A stretch of DNA of 64,000 bases, taken from NCBI GenBank assembly GCA_019454045.1, contig SKCR01041861.1, positions 19,610 through 83,609 of the forward strand. Direction: 5' to 3'. A program made the translations under genes and the position numbers. The notes below the pieces were generated by a model, which saw only the letters and a program-made list of their open reading frames with translations, did no database searches and was not told where the DNA came from. The stretch is from Zanthoxylum bungeanum (Eukaryota; Streptophyta; Magnoliopsida; Sapindales; Rutaceae). Below, piece by piece: positions 36,201 to 46,149 of this stretch. Numbering within the stretch: the first letter of the stretch is position 1; every line of letters starts with the position of its first letter.

Positions 36201-37969
36201 AAATATTGAGGTAAAATGATCTACTTTTATTACTATTATTTTAGATATCTCCCTTAATATAATATATTAACTTTGCGTGATAATTACCAACCAGCCATAT
36301 AAGCGGTATCCTGATTAAGTCAAATTAATAATTAATTACCAACCGACCAATCAGGCGGTATCCAGTTTAGTCAGGTTAAAACCAATTTCAATATTTACTA
36401 ACCGACCATAAGGCGATTGTAGGCACTGCATTTTTTACACATAAGACCCGATGATGAGCCTCATTTGGAGGCACTACCTTTTGAGTCATGAAAGCCGCGG
36501 GAAACGGATATCGGAAGGGGGAATTCAGAATAAACAAGCTCACTGTCTTCGTTGGTGCTGCGTTCGTTACTTCGTTCGAACGGAAAACAGATTGCGGGCG
36601 TCGTCGTGCAGCGTTCGAGGGAGCGTTCGAACGGTATCGGTAATTCTGGTTTTGCTGCTAGCCTCACACCCAGCCCATTTAGCTCCCCAAAGCCCATAAA
36701 ACACATCCCAAATTAAATAAATAAATATTAATTTAAATATTAAACATTAATAAAATATTTAAACCATTTACCAATTAAATAAAATATTTACCTAAACTAA
36801 AAAGAAGATATGCCTAATTAAAATCAATCTTAACCAATTAAAGCCAATCATATATTTGACTTCCTAATCTAATAAGATATTTACCAATATAAAATATTTG
36901 TATTCCTAAACCAACACAAATTAAATATTACAACTTCCTAATTTAAAATATCAACCCCCTCAATCTTGTGTATGCCTTTCTCACCTCTCCTAATTGGAAA
37001 CAAGATCCCTTCCCTTGTCAACCCTAGCCATTCTCTATATAAACAACCCCTAACCAAGGCCATTCCGCTCCTTGACACAACACAATTCACACCCAAGCTC
37101 TCTCGAAATCTCTCTAGACTCTCTCTACACACCCAAAATAGACAAAAAGAGAAAACACTTCCTACACACACGAAAAGAGAACAAAAGAACCTCAACCATC
37201 TCTTCCATAGCCGAATCTACCACAAGTAACCACCCTCATATCACCGAAACTACAAGCAGCAAAACAACCCCTAATCACCACCGAAAACCAGCCCCCCCTC
37301 TAAACCTCCATATATCACCGAAAATCACACAAACCAGCAGCCCAAATCCAAAAAAAATAGTAACTTAGAAAACTACATAGATAATCTTAAAAATAATCAC
37401 TTTTAATTGCACTAAGAACCCACACAACTTGGAATAGTTCTTTGAAAACATTGAAACAGGTAGCCCGTGCAGTGAGCAGCAAAACAGGAGCCGAATAGGA
37501 GCAGAACGGAGTTCGAATCGTAAGCAAAGCAGCGAAACAGTGAGCTAGGACGTTGAACCACGCGGACCAGAAAAAGTTGCGGAGCTTTACCCCCCTTTCG
37601 ATCTTCGTGGAACGTGAGTCCGAGAGACGGCTTAAAAGGTTAGACCTGAGGGTATCTTTCACACTTATTCTCATTTTACTTTCTGGTCATTTATTTTGAT
37701 TATATTTTCTGTATTTGTGGTACCTATTGTGTGTATGATGTATGTTGTGGGTATTGGATGAATGAGAGATGTGTCAACTCTCGCGGTATATCAGATGGAA
37801 ACCCGGACATAAATTTCATAGCCGATTCCGAATGGACGGTAATATGATCTGTACTCGGGCCACAATTCCACGTACCGCTTGGGTAAACGGCACCATCTTT
37901 CTTTGTTATGTTGCTCTTGTTCATTTAGTTTGCTTACTTGAATTCAATATGTCGTTAATTATGCATGAT

Positions 37970-38440
37970 TCAACCAAGCGCATGGGCTTAGTGAGTTAGT
38001 CCAAAGGTCCTCCATTTATGAGACAAAGAGCCGAAAAGGCCACCTTCGTGACACTACTTCGCCGCGCCGGTTGATGTATGTTCGGTTGGACGCGAGATAC
38101 GTTCAATCGGGCATACTTAGTTTGATATTGTTATCTTTATTTTCGTATGTATAAGTCAATCGAGCGCATGGGCTTAATAAGTGTGTTGTGAGATCCCCTA
38201 TGGGGAGGGGCTAAAAGCCCTTTACCACGATGCTTTGCCGCGCCGGTTGATATGTGTTCGGATTGGATGTAAGTGTGTTCAATCGGGCATACTTGGTTGA
38301 TATGATTGGTTCTATTCTTGTATGTGTGATGTGACGCGCATGGGCTTAGCATGTTGGTCTAAAGGTCCTCTCTTTGAGAGATCAAGAGCCCCAAAAAGGT
38401 CACCTTTACGGCAGTGCTTCGCCGCGCCCTTTTATTTTCT
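37970..38440. repeat. Three-copy repeat of about 180 bp in S
   Basis: Units start near GCGCATGGGCTTA at 37,978, 38,165 and 38,336. Each has TTCGCCGCGCC or TTTGCCGCGCC about 90 bp later, and the first two have TTCAATCGGGCATACTT. The third copy is truncated. Confidence 0.88.
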
Positions 38441-38484
38441 GTTTATATATTGCATCCTATTTCCTGCATCAGGTCCGTGTCCGT

Positions 38485-38800
38485 GTCCGTTCGAACGCGT
38501 TCACGAACGCAACTCGAACGCGCATGTGTTTTTTGCCTTATTATGTGTCAGGTCTCGTATCCGTTCGAACGCGTTTACGAACGCTACTCGAACGTGAGTA
38601 TTCTGTCTCATTTCCGTTCGAACGCGTTTACGAACGCTACTCGAACGTGAGAGTCCTGTTTCATTTCCGTTCGAACGCGTTTACGAACGCTACTCGAACG
38701 TGAGCATTCTGTTTCATTCCCGTTCGAACGCGTTTACGAACGCTACTACGAACGTGAACATTCTGTTTCATTTCCGTTCGAACGTGTTACGAACGCTACA
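38485..38800. repeat. Six-copy repeat of about 54 bp in S
   Basis: Cores GTTCGAACGCGTTTACGAAC or close variants recur near 38,489, 38,562, 38,615, 38,669, 38,723 and 38,778. CGTTCGAACG is palindromic, and similar GTTCGAACG words occur near the S 5' end (36,570-36,640). The translated repeats seen here are by-products. Confidence 0.9.
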
Positions 38801-40354
38801 CGACGTCAGCACCACACTGAACTGAGTCTGTCTTATTATATTCATGCATAATTGCCTATTGGTTGATCTTTCTTATGCAAATGTGTCACAATTCGTATGC
38901 TTATGTCATGATAACATTTGAGTATTATTTCTTGCGGTATATCGGATGGAAACCCAGACGTAAATTCCGTAGCCGATTCCGAATGGACGGTAGTGCGGTC
39001 TGTACTTGGGCTACAATTCCACGTACCGCTTGGAAAAGTGCCCATATGTGTGCTTGTAGGGTCAATATGTGTGCTTGTGTTTTCCCGAATGTGATATGTA
39101 ATTTTGTATGTTCATTGCTATCTTGAGATATATTAAGCATGCAATTTTGAATATGAGATATATGTAAAAATGTACACATAATTTTATTTTGCATATGAGA
39201 ATTTAGAAGCATGATACTCTTGGAAATAAGTGTTACTTAAGCTTAGTTAAATTATTACATGAATCCTTTCATTACAAGTGACATAAGTAAGGGACCATTC
39301 CGAACCCAACGGTTTGAGGTCTTCCCTTGCGAGGGGTGAGTGCGGCCTTAAATCTTTGTCCCGGTTCACACCGGGTGGCGACTCCATGTTATGTAATCCT
39401 TCCCAACTAGGCCGCGAGCCTAGGAACGGCGTCGCTCAGTTTCTGTGTCCCACAGCGATATCCTCATTAGTCATATTTTAACTAGTTTATATATTATTTT
39501 AAGGGAGATTAATCTAAATATTAGTAATAAAAGTTTTACCTTTTACCCCGCAAGGGGGAGTTACATCCTCATTACTGAAAAGTAAAAACTAAAAAAATAA
39601 AGAAAGGAAATTACTGTGCGTAAAAGTAAATTGCAGAAAATAAATACTGAAAAGTAAAGAAAAGAAAGTGCGAAAGCTGAAATTAAATACTGAAAGCTGT
39701 AAATAAACAAGCAAGATACAATCTTCTTAGTATTCTTAAGGAATTTCAAAGAAGAAAGTATGAATTTACAAATAAAATATCTTGGTATTTATAGGCAAAA
39801 TTTTGCCTCCATCAAATCATCCACCAAATCTATTATTAATTGCTCCACTAATTACTCCACCAAATTCATTATTAATTTCTATCATGTTTGGTGGGAGTTT
39901 GACTATTTTTATTTTTTATTTATTTATTTACTTTGAAAATGACTTTAATAATTACGCATAACACACTTCTGGATGTTTCATCAATTTCGGTCATGAAATC
40001 TTCCGAATTCGAAATTATTTTATTCTTCAAGGTTGTAGATCTTTGAGTCTTATTTAATCTGTAACTTGAAAATCTGATATCGGAATAAAAAGTTATGCCC
40101 AACATACGACAGTTGTGCAAAATTGGAATTTCTGAAACTGCACTTCGTTAGAACACCCTTTATTGTTTCCAATCTCCAAAATTAATATGTCAAGTCCAAT
40201 TTTTGCCCTTCGTCCTAAATGATTTCATTGAGTCCCAATATTAGTTTATCTGCAAAATAAACTAAAACACATCAAAACGTTCATCAAACCCGAGAAACTA
40301 AACAAAATATTAAGTAAAATGGGCGGTAAATATTGATATATTTTCCTCTCATCA

Positions 40355-40366
40355 CACCCCCAAACC
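40355..40366 (-). other. T polypurine tract
   Basis: GGTTTGGGGGTG on the minus strand, directly before the 3' LTR start TGATGAG. It is the plus-strand primer and fixes T's orientation. Confidence 0.85.
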
Positions 40367-40884
40367 TAACATTTTGCTAGTCCTCGAGCAAAACAATAAA
40401 ATACAAGAAACAATTAAAATTAAACTAAGCCACTTTCGTAGGGATCACGGTTGCATTTAGTGTATGCAACAAGCCTTTAAACCCCTAGGTGTCCCTAGTG
40501 GACGAGTTGTAGTCTCGTGAGGGCTACATCATCAACGATACCCACAAACGTTTGATAAAAGTAAAAAGATAGTAAAACTAATGCACACAAAAGCAAAAAG
40601 ACAAGAGAAAAAAGAATAAAGAAGTTAGTGACTAAACATGTGAAACTTCTTATCCAAGTTAATAATTGTTTTCTTTCTTTCTAGATTACTGAATAGGTGA
40701 ATTCTCCAATTATTTTTAACCATTCTTTATATACACAGTCAATAAGATATTAATCAACTCATTTTGCTCACAATAGTCACGAGTGTAGTTGAGAATAAAG
40801 TAATATTTTTATCCTAAAGTTTTATCAGAATTCACACATTTTTTAAGCAATGAAATAAATTTTTTTTTTATTTTTATTTATTTA

Positions 40885-40998
40885 TATACAATATCTTCCA
40901 TCTATGTAGCGAGCTTTGGGCCAATGACTCCCAAACCAGTTGGTTTTAGGGCACTAGGTGTTAAGACACCCCTACGGACTTAATTACTCAGACTTCAG

Positions 40999-41031
<33 letters not shown>

Positions 41032-41150
41032 CATCTTTGATCCATGTAGCGAGCTTTGGGCCAGTGACTCCCAAACCAGTTTGTTTTAGGGCACTAGGTG
41101 TTAAAGCACCCCTACAGACTTAACAACTCGGATCTCAGACTTTTTTTAAC
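40885..41150. repeat. Two-copy repeat of about 133 bp in T's 3' untranslated region
   Basis: Both units contain ATGTAGCGAGCTTTGGGCCA and TTTTAGGGCACTAGGTGTTA (near 40,913 and 41,046). A short (TA)n tract at 40,999-41,023 separates them. The 3' untranslated region of Tat-type elements commonly holds such repeats. Confidence 0.85.
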
Positions 41151-41667
41151 TCCATCGCTTTATAGATGCTTCCTCCAATTAAACTAGAGCACTGAATATT
41201 ACAAACTTTTCAATTACAGTTCATGTCTGTATGTTACCAGGTATGCTGATAATACCTGTCAACTGAGCATATGAAGATTTATTTTAGTCAGTTTTATGGA
41301 GAATTCACAAATTAAATAATTTAAAAGGAAATAAACAAAAATTAACTTGTTCCGAAATAGGTTGAGATACGTCTCAGGAGTGAAAATTCCTTACACAGCT
41401 ATCTCACACCAATTTCACCTGATTAATCAAATAAAAACACAAAAATACAAAATATTTTTTTTTTTTTTTGTTTTTGTAAAATTTTTCAATTTTTTTTGGA
41501 TTTTTCGAAAAATTTTGACTAAAAATAAAACAATAAAAACAAGATACAATTTAACTATTCTCCTCCCCCAAACCTAAATGAGATATTGTCCCCAATGTCT
41601 TAAATAATAGAAGAAGAGTTTAGAAAACCGTACCTGGTTAGCTGAAATTGTACATCTAAATGAAAAG

Positions 41668-42319
41668 TTAAAGGTTAAGATCCAGATTTATCTGACGCCT
41701 CTTACCACGATCATTATCGGACCAGTTTATCTTGGAAAGAATGGGGTCAATTTGAGGTTCAAAGGCTAAGATTTGGTCAATTAAATCTGGGGCAGTTTTG
41801 GCAGTAAAGAGAAGTTCTTTTACAGGCTTTGACACGAACCCATTTCTCCGGGCATCATCAAGAAACACACAAAGAAAATTATAAAATCCACAACATGTAC
41901 AGTCCAAGCGATTTCTGGTGTATGTTCAAGTTTGCCCAAGATAGTACTGTAAAAAATTTCCTCCATCGTTCCCAAGCCTCCTGGAAAAGCAATAAAAGCA
42001 TCAGCACAATTAATCATCTCTACCATTCGTTCAGACATACCTGGCATGATTAGTTCATCACGGTTTGATGATCCAATAAGATTCGCCTCCGCCAAGGGTT
42101 TTGGGATGATTCTCAAGACTTGACTGCCTCCATCTTGTACAGCCTTTGAAACGATCCCCATTAGTCCAAGATTGCCACCGCCATATACTAAGTGCATATT
42201 CCTTTCAGCTAAAACTCGACCCAATTCATGTGCTACTGCTATGTACTCTGGTTTATAACCAACACTAGTACGCAAAACACACCGATGTTTACGACTCGTC
42301 TTCTTGAAGTGGATTCCAT
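41668..42319 (-). pseudogene. LOG-like phosphoribohydrolase sequence captured in T
   Basis: LOG enzymes release active cytokinin bases from their riboside monophosphates. The minus strand starts MESTSRRRVVNIGVFC (42,319), shifts frame near 42,275 to TSVGYKPEYIAVAHELGRVL, then gives VYGGGNLGLMG, SQVLRIIPKPLAEANL and the catalytic PGGLGTMEE. It shifts again near 41,900 into GFYNFLCVFLDDARRNGFVS and ends NRGKRRQINLDLNL-like at 41,668. Nearly the whole family length is present with no intron, although plant LOG genes are split by several. A run of 16 A on this strand lies 198 bp after the stop (41,455-41,470). It has the same orientation as T and lies between pol and the 3' LTR. This looks like a captured, now broken, spliced mRNA. 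Canonical LOG motifs TWAQLGIH and ERK are altered. Confidence 0.8.
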
Positions 42320-42581
42320 ATTTTATGTATTTCTTTGTCAGCTCTGGATGCCTTCAAGAGTGCAATGATGAGTTGAATTTATAGAACCTGAAAATTGGTG
42401 AGTAATAATAGCAATAGTATCTTCCAAAGGACGATTAATAGCAAAACAATAAATCGTGAAAAGGTCAAAAGTAGCATTGATCTTGTCAGACAAAATAAAA
42501 GAAAATAACAAAACAAATCACAATTATTAGGAAAAGACAAAGAGATATAATATTTACAATAATTTACGACTTGATTGACAT

Positions 42582-43150
42582 CTATGCGTCAGAGACAAGC
42601 TTCCAATCCAATTTTCTTAAAAATTGGCAAACATGGTCTTTTTGAGTCAGATTCCCGAGACTTAAATGTTGTCTTTCTTTACGGAATTGTGCATATAACA
42701 TGCAAATTTCATGATACACATATCCACTGGGATGCGTCTCAAGAGTTTTAGATATGTCATCCAAAGATTCCTTACTCAAGCCACCCTAATGAAATTAATC
42801 TTATCTTCGCGGTTATCAGACACCATTCCTAAAGATCGACAACGAGTATCACAAAACATACGAGCACATTTATAACAAACACACATTCTTTTGGCTCTTC
42901 TCTTTTTAGCATAGGTGATTCTTCCTAAACCAAGCAGATGTGAAATAAAAGAGTCAAAAGACTCACCTGCCAATTGGACTTGTGCTTCAATAATCCAAGG
43001 AATATCAGTAGGCATACTTTTGATCATCAGTAGTCTCATCTGTTCCAAGCGAGCTTTGTCGACTTTCATCAGAGATTTTTTAGGGAGAGAAGGAATTGTT
43101 TGTGAAGATTTGCGAGAGCATCTTCCATCTTGAAATGACTTAACCTGCAA
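42582..43150 (-). pseudogene. Unrecognised ORF of element T with a cysteine cluster
   Basis: Two open frames overlap by a few bases and differ by one frame. Bases 43,150-42,776 give 124 residues with a basic segment (TYAKKRRAKR) followed by the cluster CVCYKCARMFCDTRC. Bases 42,779-42,582 give 65 residues (LSKESLDDISKTLETHPSGY; MLYAQFRKERQHLSLGNL). A single frameshift probably split one protein of about 190 residues. It begins about 160 bp after the integrase stop. I do not recognise the family. Extra ORFs after pol are known in Tat-type elements, so an element-encoded accessory protein is the simplest reading. Confidence 0.5.
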
Positions 43151-43312
43151 AAACTAAACACACAAAAATTAAAAGACACCAAATCACAATATATACACAA
43201 ATTGCATGGGTTGCCTCCCAGCTAGCGCTAAGTTTAATGTCGTCAGTTAGACATGATTTCCTGAATGTTAGGATGGATTTGAAAGTGTGACACTTTCTTT
43301 TGTCACTCAATT

Positions 43313-43704
43313 GTTTCTCCCCAGTAGTGCTTAACACGTTTATTTTTAACCTTGAATGTTTTGTTGTAGTCGGGATCATGTATCTCAATAGCTCTATCTG
43401 GTAAAACTTGGGTGATTAAGAATGGTCATGACCACCGTGATTTTGGCTTCCATGGGAAGAGTTTCAACCTTGATTTGTTTAACAGTACCCTCTGCCCTGG
43501 TTCTAGTGGTATGCGCACTAACTTCTCATCATGTCTCTTCTTGGCCTTTTTCTTGTACAGTTTGGCATTCTCAAAAGGCTGTATGTGAAATTCCTCAAAT
43601 TCAATGAGTTGGTGGAACTGTTCATCTTCTGTTGCTTGTAGTGCAAGTATAGGCTTCTTTAGTGCGCAGTACACTTTATCTTCCGGCTCCACATGTAATG
43701 ACAT
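43313..43704 (-). pseudogene. T integrase C-terminal end
   Basis: Reads HVEPEDKVYCALKKPILALQ, FENAKLYKKKAKKRHDEKL, LEPGQRVLLNKSRLKLFPWK and KSRWS. A TGA (43,426-43,428) stands where Gly is expected, and PFLITQVLPDRAIEIHDPDY, TFKVKNKRVKHYWGE follow in the same frame. This is the C-terminal part of gypsy integrases of the Tat/Athila group. Everything upstream is deleted, so the fragment sits 136 bp from the truncated 5' LTR. Confidence 0.88.
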
Positions 43705-43839
43705 GCTTTAAGTTTGTCAGTAGAACTTTGCATTGCATCGCAAGTCTGGATTGTACTATTTATCATATCAAGTCTGAAACATTCCTCATTCTCATCATTC
43801 GAGAAATTCATGGAATTGAAAAATATTGAATGTTACTTC

Positions 43840-44328
43840 TGGGAGTTTGACTATTTTTATTATTTATTTATTTATTTTTTTGCTTTGAAAATGACTTTAA
43901 TAATTACGCATAACACACTTCTGAATGTTTTATCAATTGCGGTCATGAAATCTTCTGCATTCGAAATTATTTTGTTCTTCAAGGTTGTAGATCTTTGAGT
44001 CTTATTTAATCTGTAACTTGAATCAGCTCAATCCGATAGCAGAATAAAAAGTTATGCCCAACATACGACAATTGTTCAAAATTGGAATTTCCTAAACTAC
44101 ACTTCGTTAGAACACCCTTTCAAGTTTCCAATCTCCAAAATTAATATGTCAAGTCTAATTTTTGTCCTTATTTGACCCACATTTCATCCTAAATGATTTC
44201 ATTGAGTCCCAATATTATTTTATCTGCAAAATAAACTAAAATACATCAAAACGTTCATCAAACCCGAGAAACTAAACAAAATATTAAGTAAAATGGGTGG
44301 TAAATATTGATATATTTTCCGCTCATCA
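43840..44328 (-). mobile_element. T 5' LTR fragment
   Basis: Matches 39,893-40,354 of the 3' LTR with small differences. It starts on the minus strand TGATGAGCGGAAAATATATC. It stops at 43,840, where internal sequence begins, so about 1.6 kb of LTR were deleted together with the primer site and most coding sequence. Confidence 0.85.
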
Positions 44329-44772
44329 CCTGCCATCTGACTCCCTATCACATCATTCTATTTATACACTACCACACTCAATAATTATGATGACAACCTG
44401 TAAAGGTGGTGCATGTCAAAGGGAAATATCCAAACTATCCTGATCACACGCCGGTCATCATGAGGATGACCAGACAATGAGCCGTACTATGCCAACTACT
44501 TTCGACCTGACCCGAAATGTCCAAGCTTAGTCTCACGACTCAAAAAGAAAGATACTGCCGAACCGAGCTACCAGGCCAAAGTGGTCGATCTCGGCTCTGA
44601 TGTTGTCCGTCTCAGAAACCTGCACCATGATGTGTCATATGGTCGGTTATATTCGAGGAGCCGGGTCTGAACTTTATGCCTGGTCGAAGAGTGACTAATA
44701 CCCTCAGATCATTCATCCTCATCAGCCGAGAAATTCCATCTCTGCCATTGCCGTATTGTTCACATACTTCGT
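44329..44772 (-). mobile_element. Probable copia-type LTR H, U3 side
   Basis: A moderately GC-rich non-coding stretch. It might begin on the minus strand with TGTGAACAATACGGCAATGG and carries TATAAATAG-like sequence near 44,372. Joined across T to 34,861-35,231 it would make a U3-R-U5 order on the minus strand. No target duplication was confirmed. Confidence 0.4.
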
Positions 44773-45515
44773 CACAAAAAACACCATCATCAAAATTTAT
44801 GAATTAGACAAATTAAAATCTAACCAAACATATATTATTAATTTAAGATTTATTTATAAATATATTGAAATAAATCTAAATTTTCTATAACACAATTACA
44901 CTAATATTGTTTTGCAGAGATTTCCTTACTTTAATCAACTCAATTATTAGTTTTCTAAAATGAGCATTAGGCTCGTATTTTTAGAAGATGGAGGATGGAG
45001 TATATATCCATACATGTGGGGTTTGACACATGGATATGGGTCGGGTTTTATCCATCATGGGTGACCCGAATCTGATCCAAATCCAACCTAAAAAATTGAA
45101 AAACAAACAAAAAACACAAGTTGGATGTCAATGTGGGTTTAGTAATAAGTGTAAATATGCTAAAGCGAATTTGGAAATGGAAAATAAAAACTTTGACAAA
45201 CATGATATGAATTTGATAATTTATTTTTAAAATGGATGCGAGTCCATACCAAATCCTACCTGTTAACAACACTAGTTTTTATATTGTAATGTATTTAAGA
45301 GCATTTTTTTTGTCGTTAAAATGAGTCCTCATTTTATTAAAAAAAAAACAGGGCTGTCTCTTTAGAAGAAGAAAAAACTCTCTCATTTACATATCCTGCG
45401 ATCAAAATACTTGACAGTTGTGAGAAATATACATCATTTGTTGCTCATGGAGTAATCCCCAATTCAAACCTTGATTTATTCCTTGGCATATTCTACCGCA
45501 TATTTTATCAGTATG
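44773..45515. other. Non-coding stretch left of element G
   Basis: AT-rich, with a GGGTCGGG/GACCCG inverted motif near 45,035-45,070. Bases 45,341-45,515 are open in one plus frame without a start codon (see findings). Otherwise I see nothing to annotate. Confidence 0.4.
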
Positions 45516-46106
45516 TGTTAGTAGAGAAAAATCACCCTGGGACGAACGAGTCTATGAATAACGAAGAGGAAAGACGTATCAAATGATGAAAATGGATGAA
45601 AGAAGAATGAAGAGGCAAAGTCACCCAATGCATGAAGAATCATGATAAATGAAGAGTGAATCTCGGATGTTGAAGGAAAAGCAATCAGGATGATTACCAT
45701 GCGAACAGATACTTTGTAGTTGATCCCACGATCTAGCGGTCAGGCAATAACCCCATGATCTGGAAAGTTATCAAATCGCACAACTCCGCAGTTAAATGCA
45801 TGATCCATCAGTTACGCACAAGCATGAAACGTGGGAGTCCTTGAACTAAGGGAAGCAAAACCGCTCAAGCGGTTGACAAGACTCTTCACTATAAAAGGTT
45901 CAGGCGTGGGAAGAGAAAAATGAGAAGAAAATGAAGACTCATAATGAGCAAGTATTTTAATTTCCTAGCTTTGTAATCTGTAGAATTGTAATTTGTGTGC
46001 TTGTTCCCATTGGAGGTATGTTTGTAGAATCAAACACCCCTTGTTGGGACTTTGTCTCGGGAGGTTTGGACCTTACACTCGCATTGACAAAAAAATTGTG
46101 CAAACA
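45516..46106 (+). mobile_element. G 5' LTR
   Basis: TGTTAGTAGAGAAAAATCAC to TTGTGCAAACA, 591 bp. A TATA-like element CTATAAAAGG is at 45,890-45,899. The 3' copy is 647 bp and has a stretch of about 60 bp near 58,978-59,040 that this one lacks. Confidence 0.9.
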
Positions 46107-46111
46107 ATTTT

Positions 46112-46128
46112 TGGCGACCACAGTGGGA
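46112..46128 (+). other. G primer-binding site
   Basis: TGGCGACCACAGTGGGA lies five bases after the LTR. It has the TGGCGAC start of tRNA-Arg-type sites used by Tat-related gypsy elements. I could not assign the exact tRNA. Confidence 0.6.
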
Positions 46129-46149
46129 GATTTGGTGCAAGAAGTGAAG

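Larger units (their letters stand above)
36418..39454 (+). mobile_element. Solo LTR S (same family as element D)
   Basis: Begins TGTAGGCACTGCATTTTTTA and ends TTCTGTGTCCCACA. Perfect target duplications GCGAT lie at 36,413-36,417 and 39,455-39,459. Both ends and several internal blocks match the LTRs of D in reverse complement. At 3,037 bp it is about 700 bp longer than D's LTRs. The extra sequence lies between two copies of a 105-bp segment (37,780-37,890 and 38,933-39,040) and contains two tandem arrays. No coding sequence is credible. Confidence 0.92.
35232..40354 (-). mobile_element. T 3' LTR, interrupted by solo LTR S
   Basis: 2,081 bp once S and its duplication are removed. On the minus strand it begins TGATGAGAGGAAAATATATC, as the 5' LTR fragment does, and ends GATTACGCCGGTCA. 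It contains A-rich tandem repeats on both sides of S and three copies of a 60-70-bp unit with CCGACCA...GGCGGTATCC (36,270-36,417). Confidence 0.8.
35232..44328 (-). mobile_element. Gypsy element T (Tat/Athila type), internally deleted
   Basis: Bounded by perfect target duplications CCTGC (35,227-35,231 and 44,329-44,333). Orientation is minus: the polypurine tract adjoins the left LTR, and coding remnants read leftward. The right (5') LTR keeps only about 490 bp. The primer site, gag, protease, reverse transcriptase and most of integrase are gone. What remains, in order, is the integrase C-terminus, an unrecognised ORF, a LOG-like sequence, a repeated 3' untranslated region, the polypurine tract and the 3' LTR. 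The integrase signature (ENAKLYK, KSRLKLFPWKPKSRWS) is of the non-chromovirus type. Confidence 0.85.

Noticed and set aside
36938..37368. Overlapping ORFs on both strands within S
   Set aside because: Low-complexity CT-rich sequence inside a solo LTR, absent as ORFs from D's LTRs.
38322..38703. Plus-strand ORFs with repeated FPFERVYERYSNV
   Set aside because: Product of the 54-bp array in solo LTR S; three frames open together.
41347..41577. Plus-strand ORF with a Phe run opposite the LOG 3' region
   Set aside because: Opposite strand of the A run after the LOG-like sequence; no motif.
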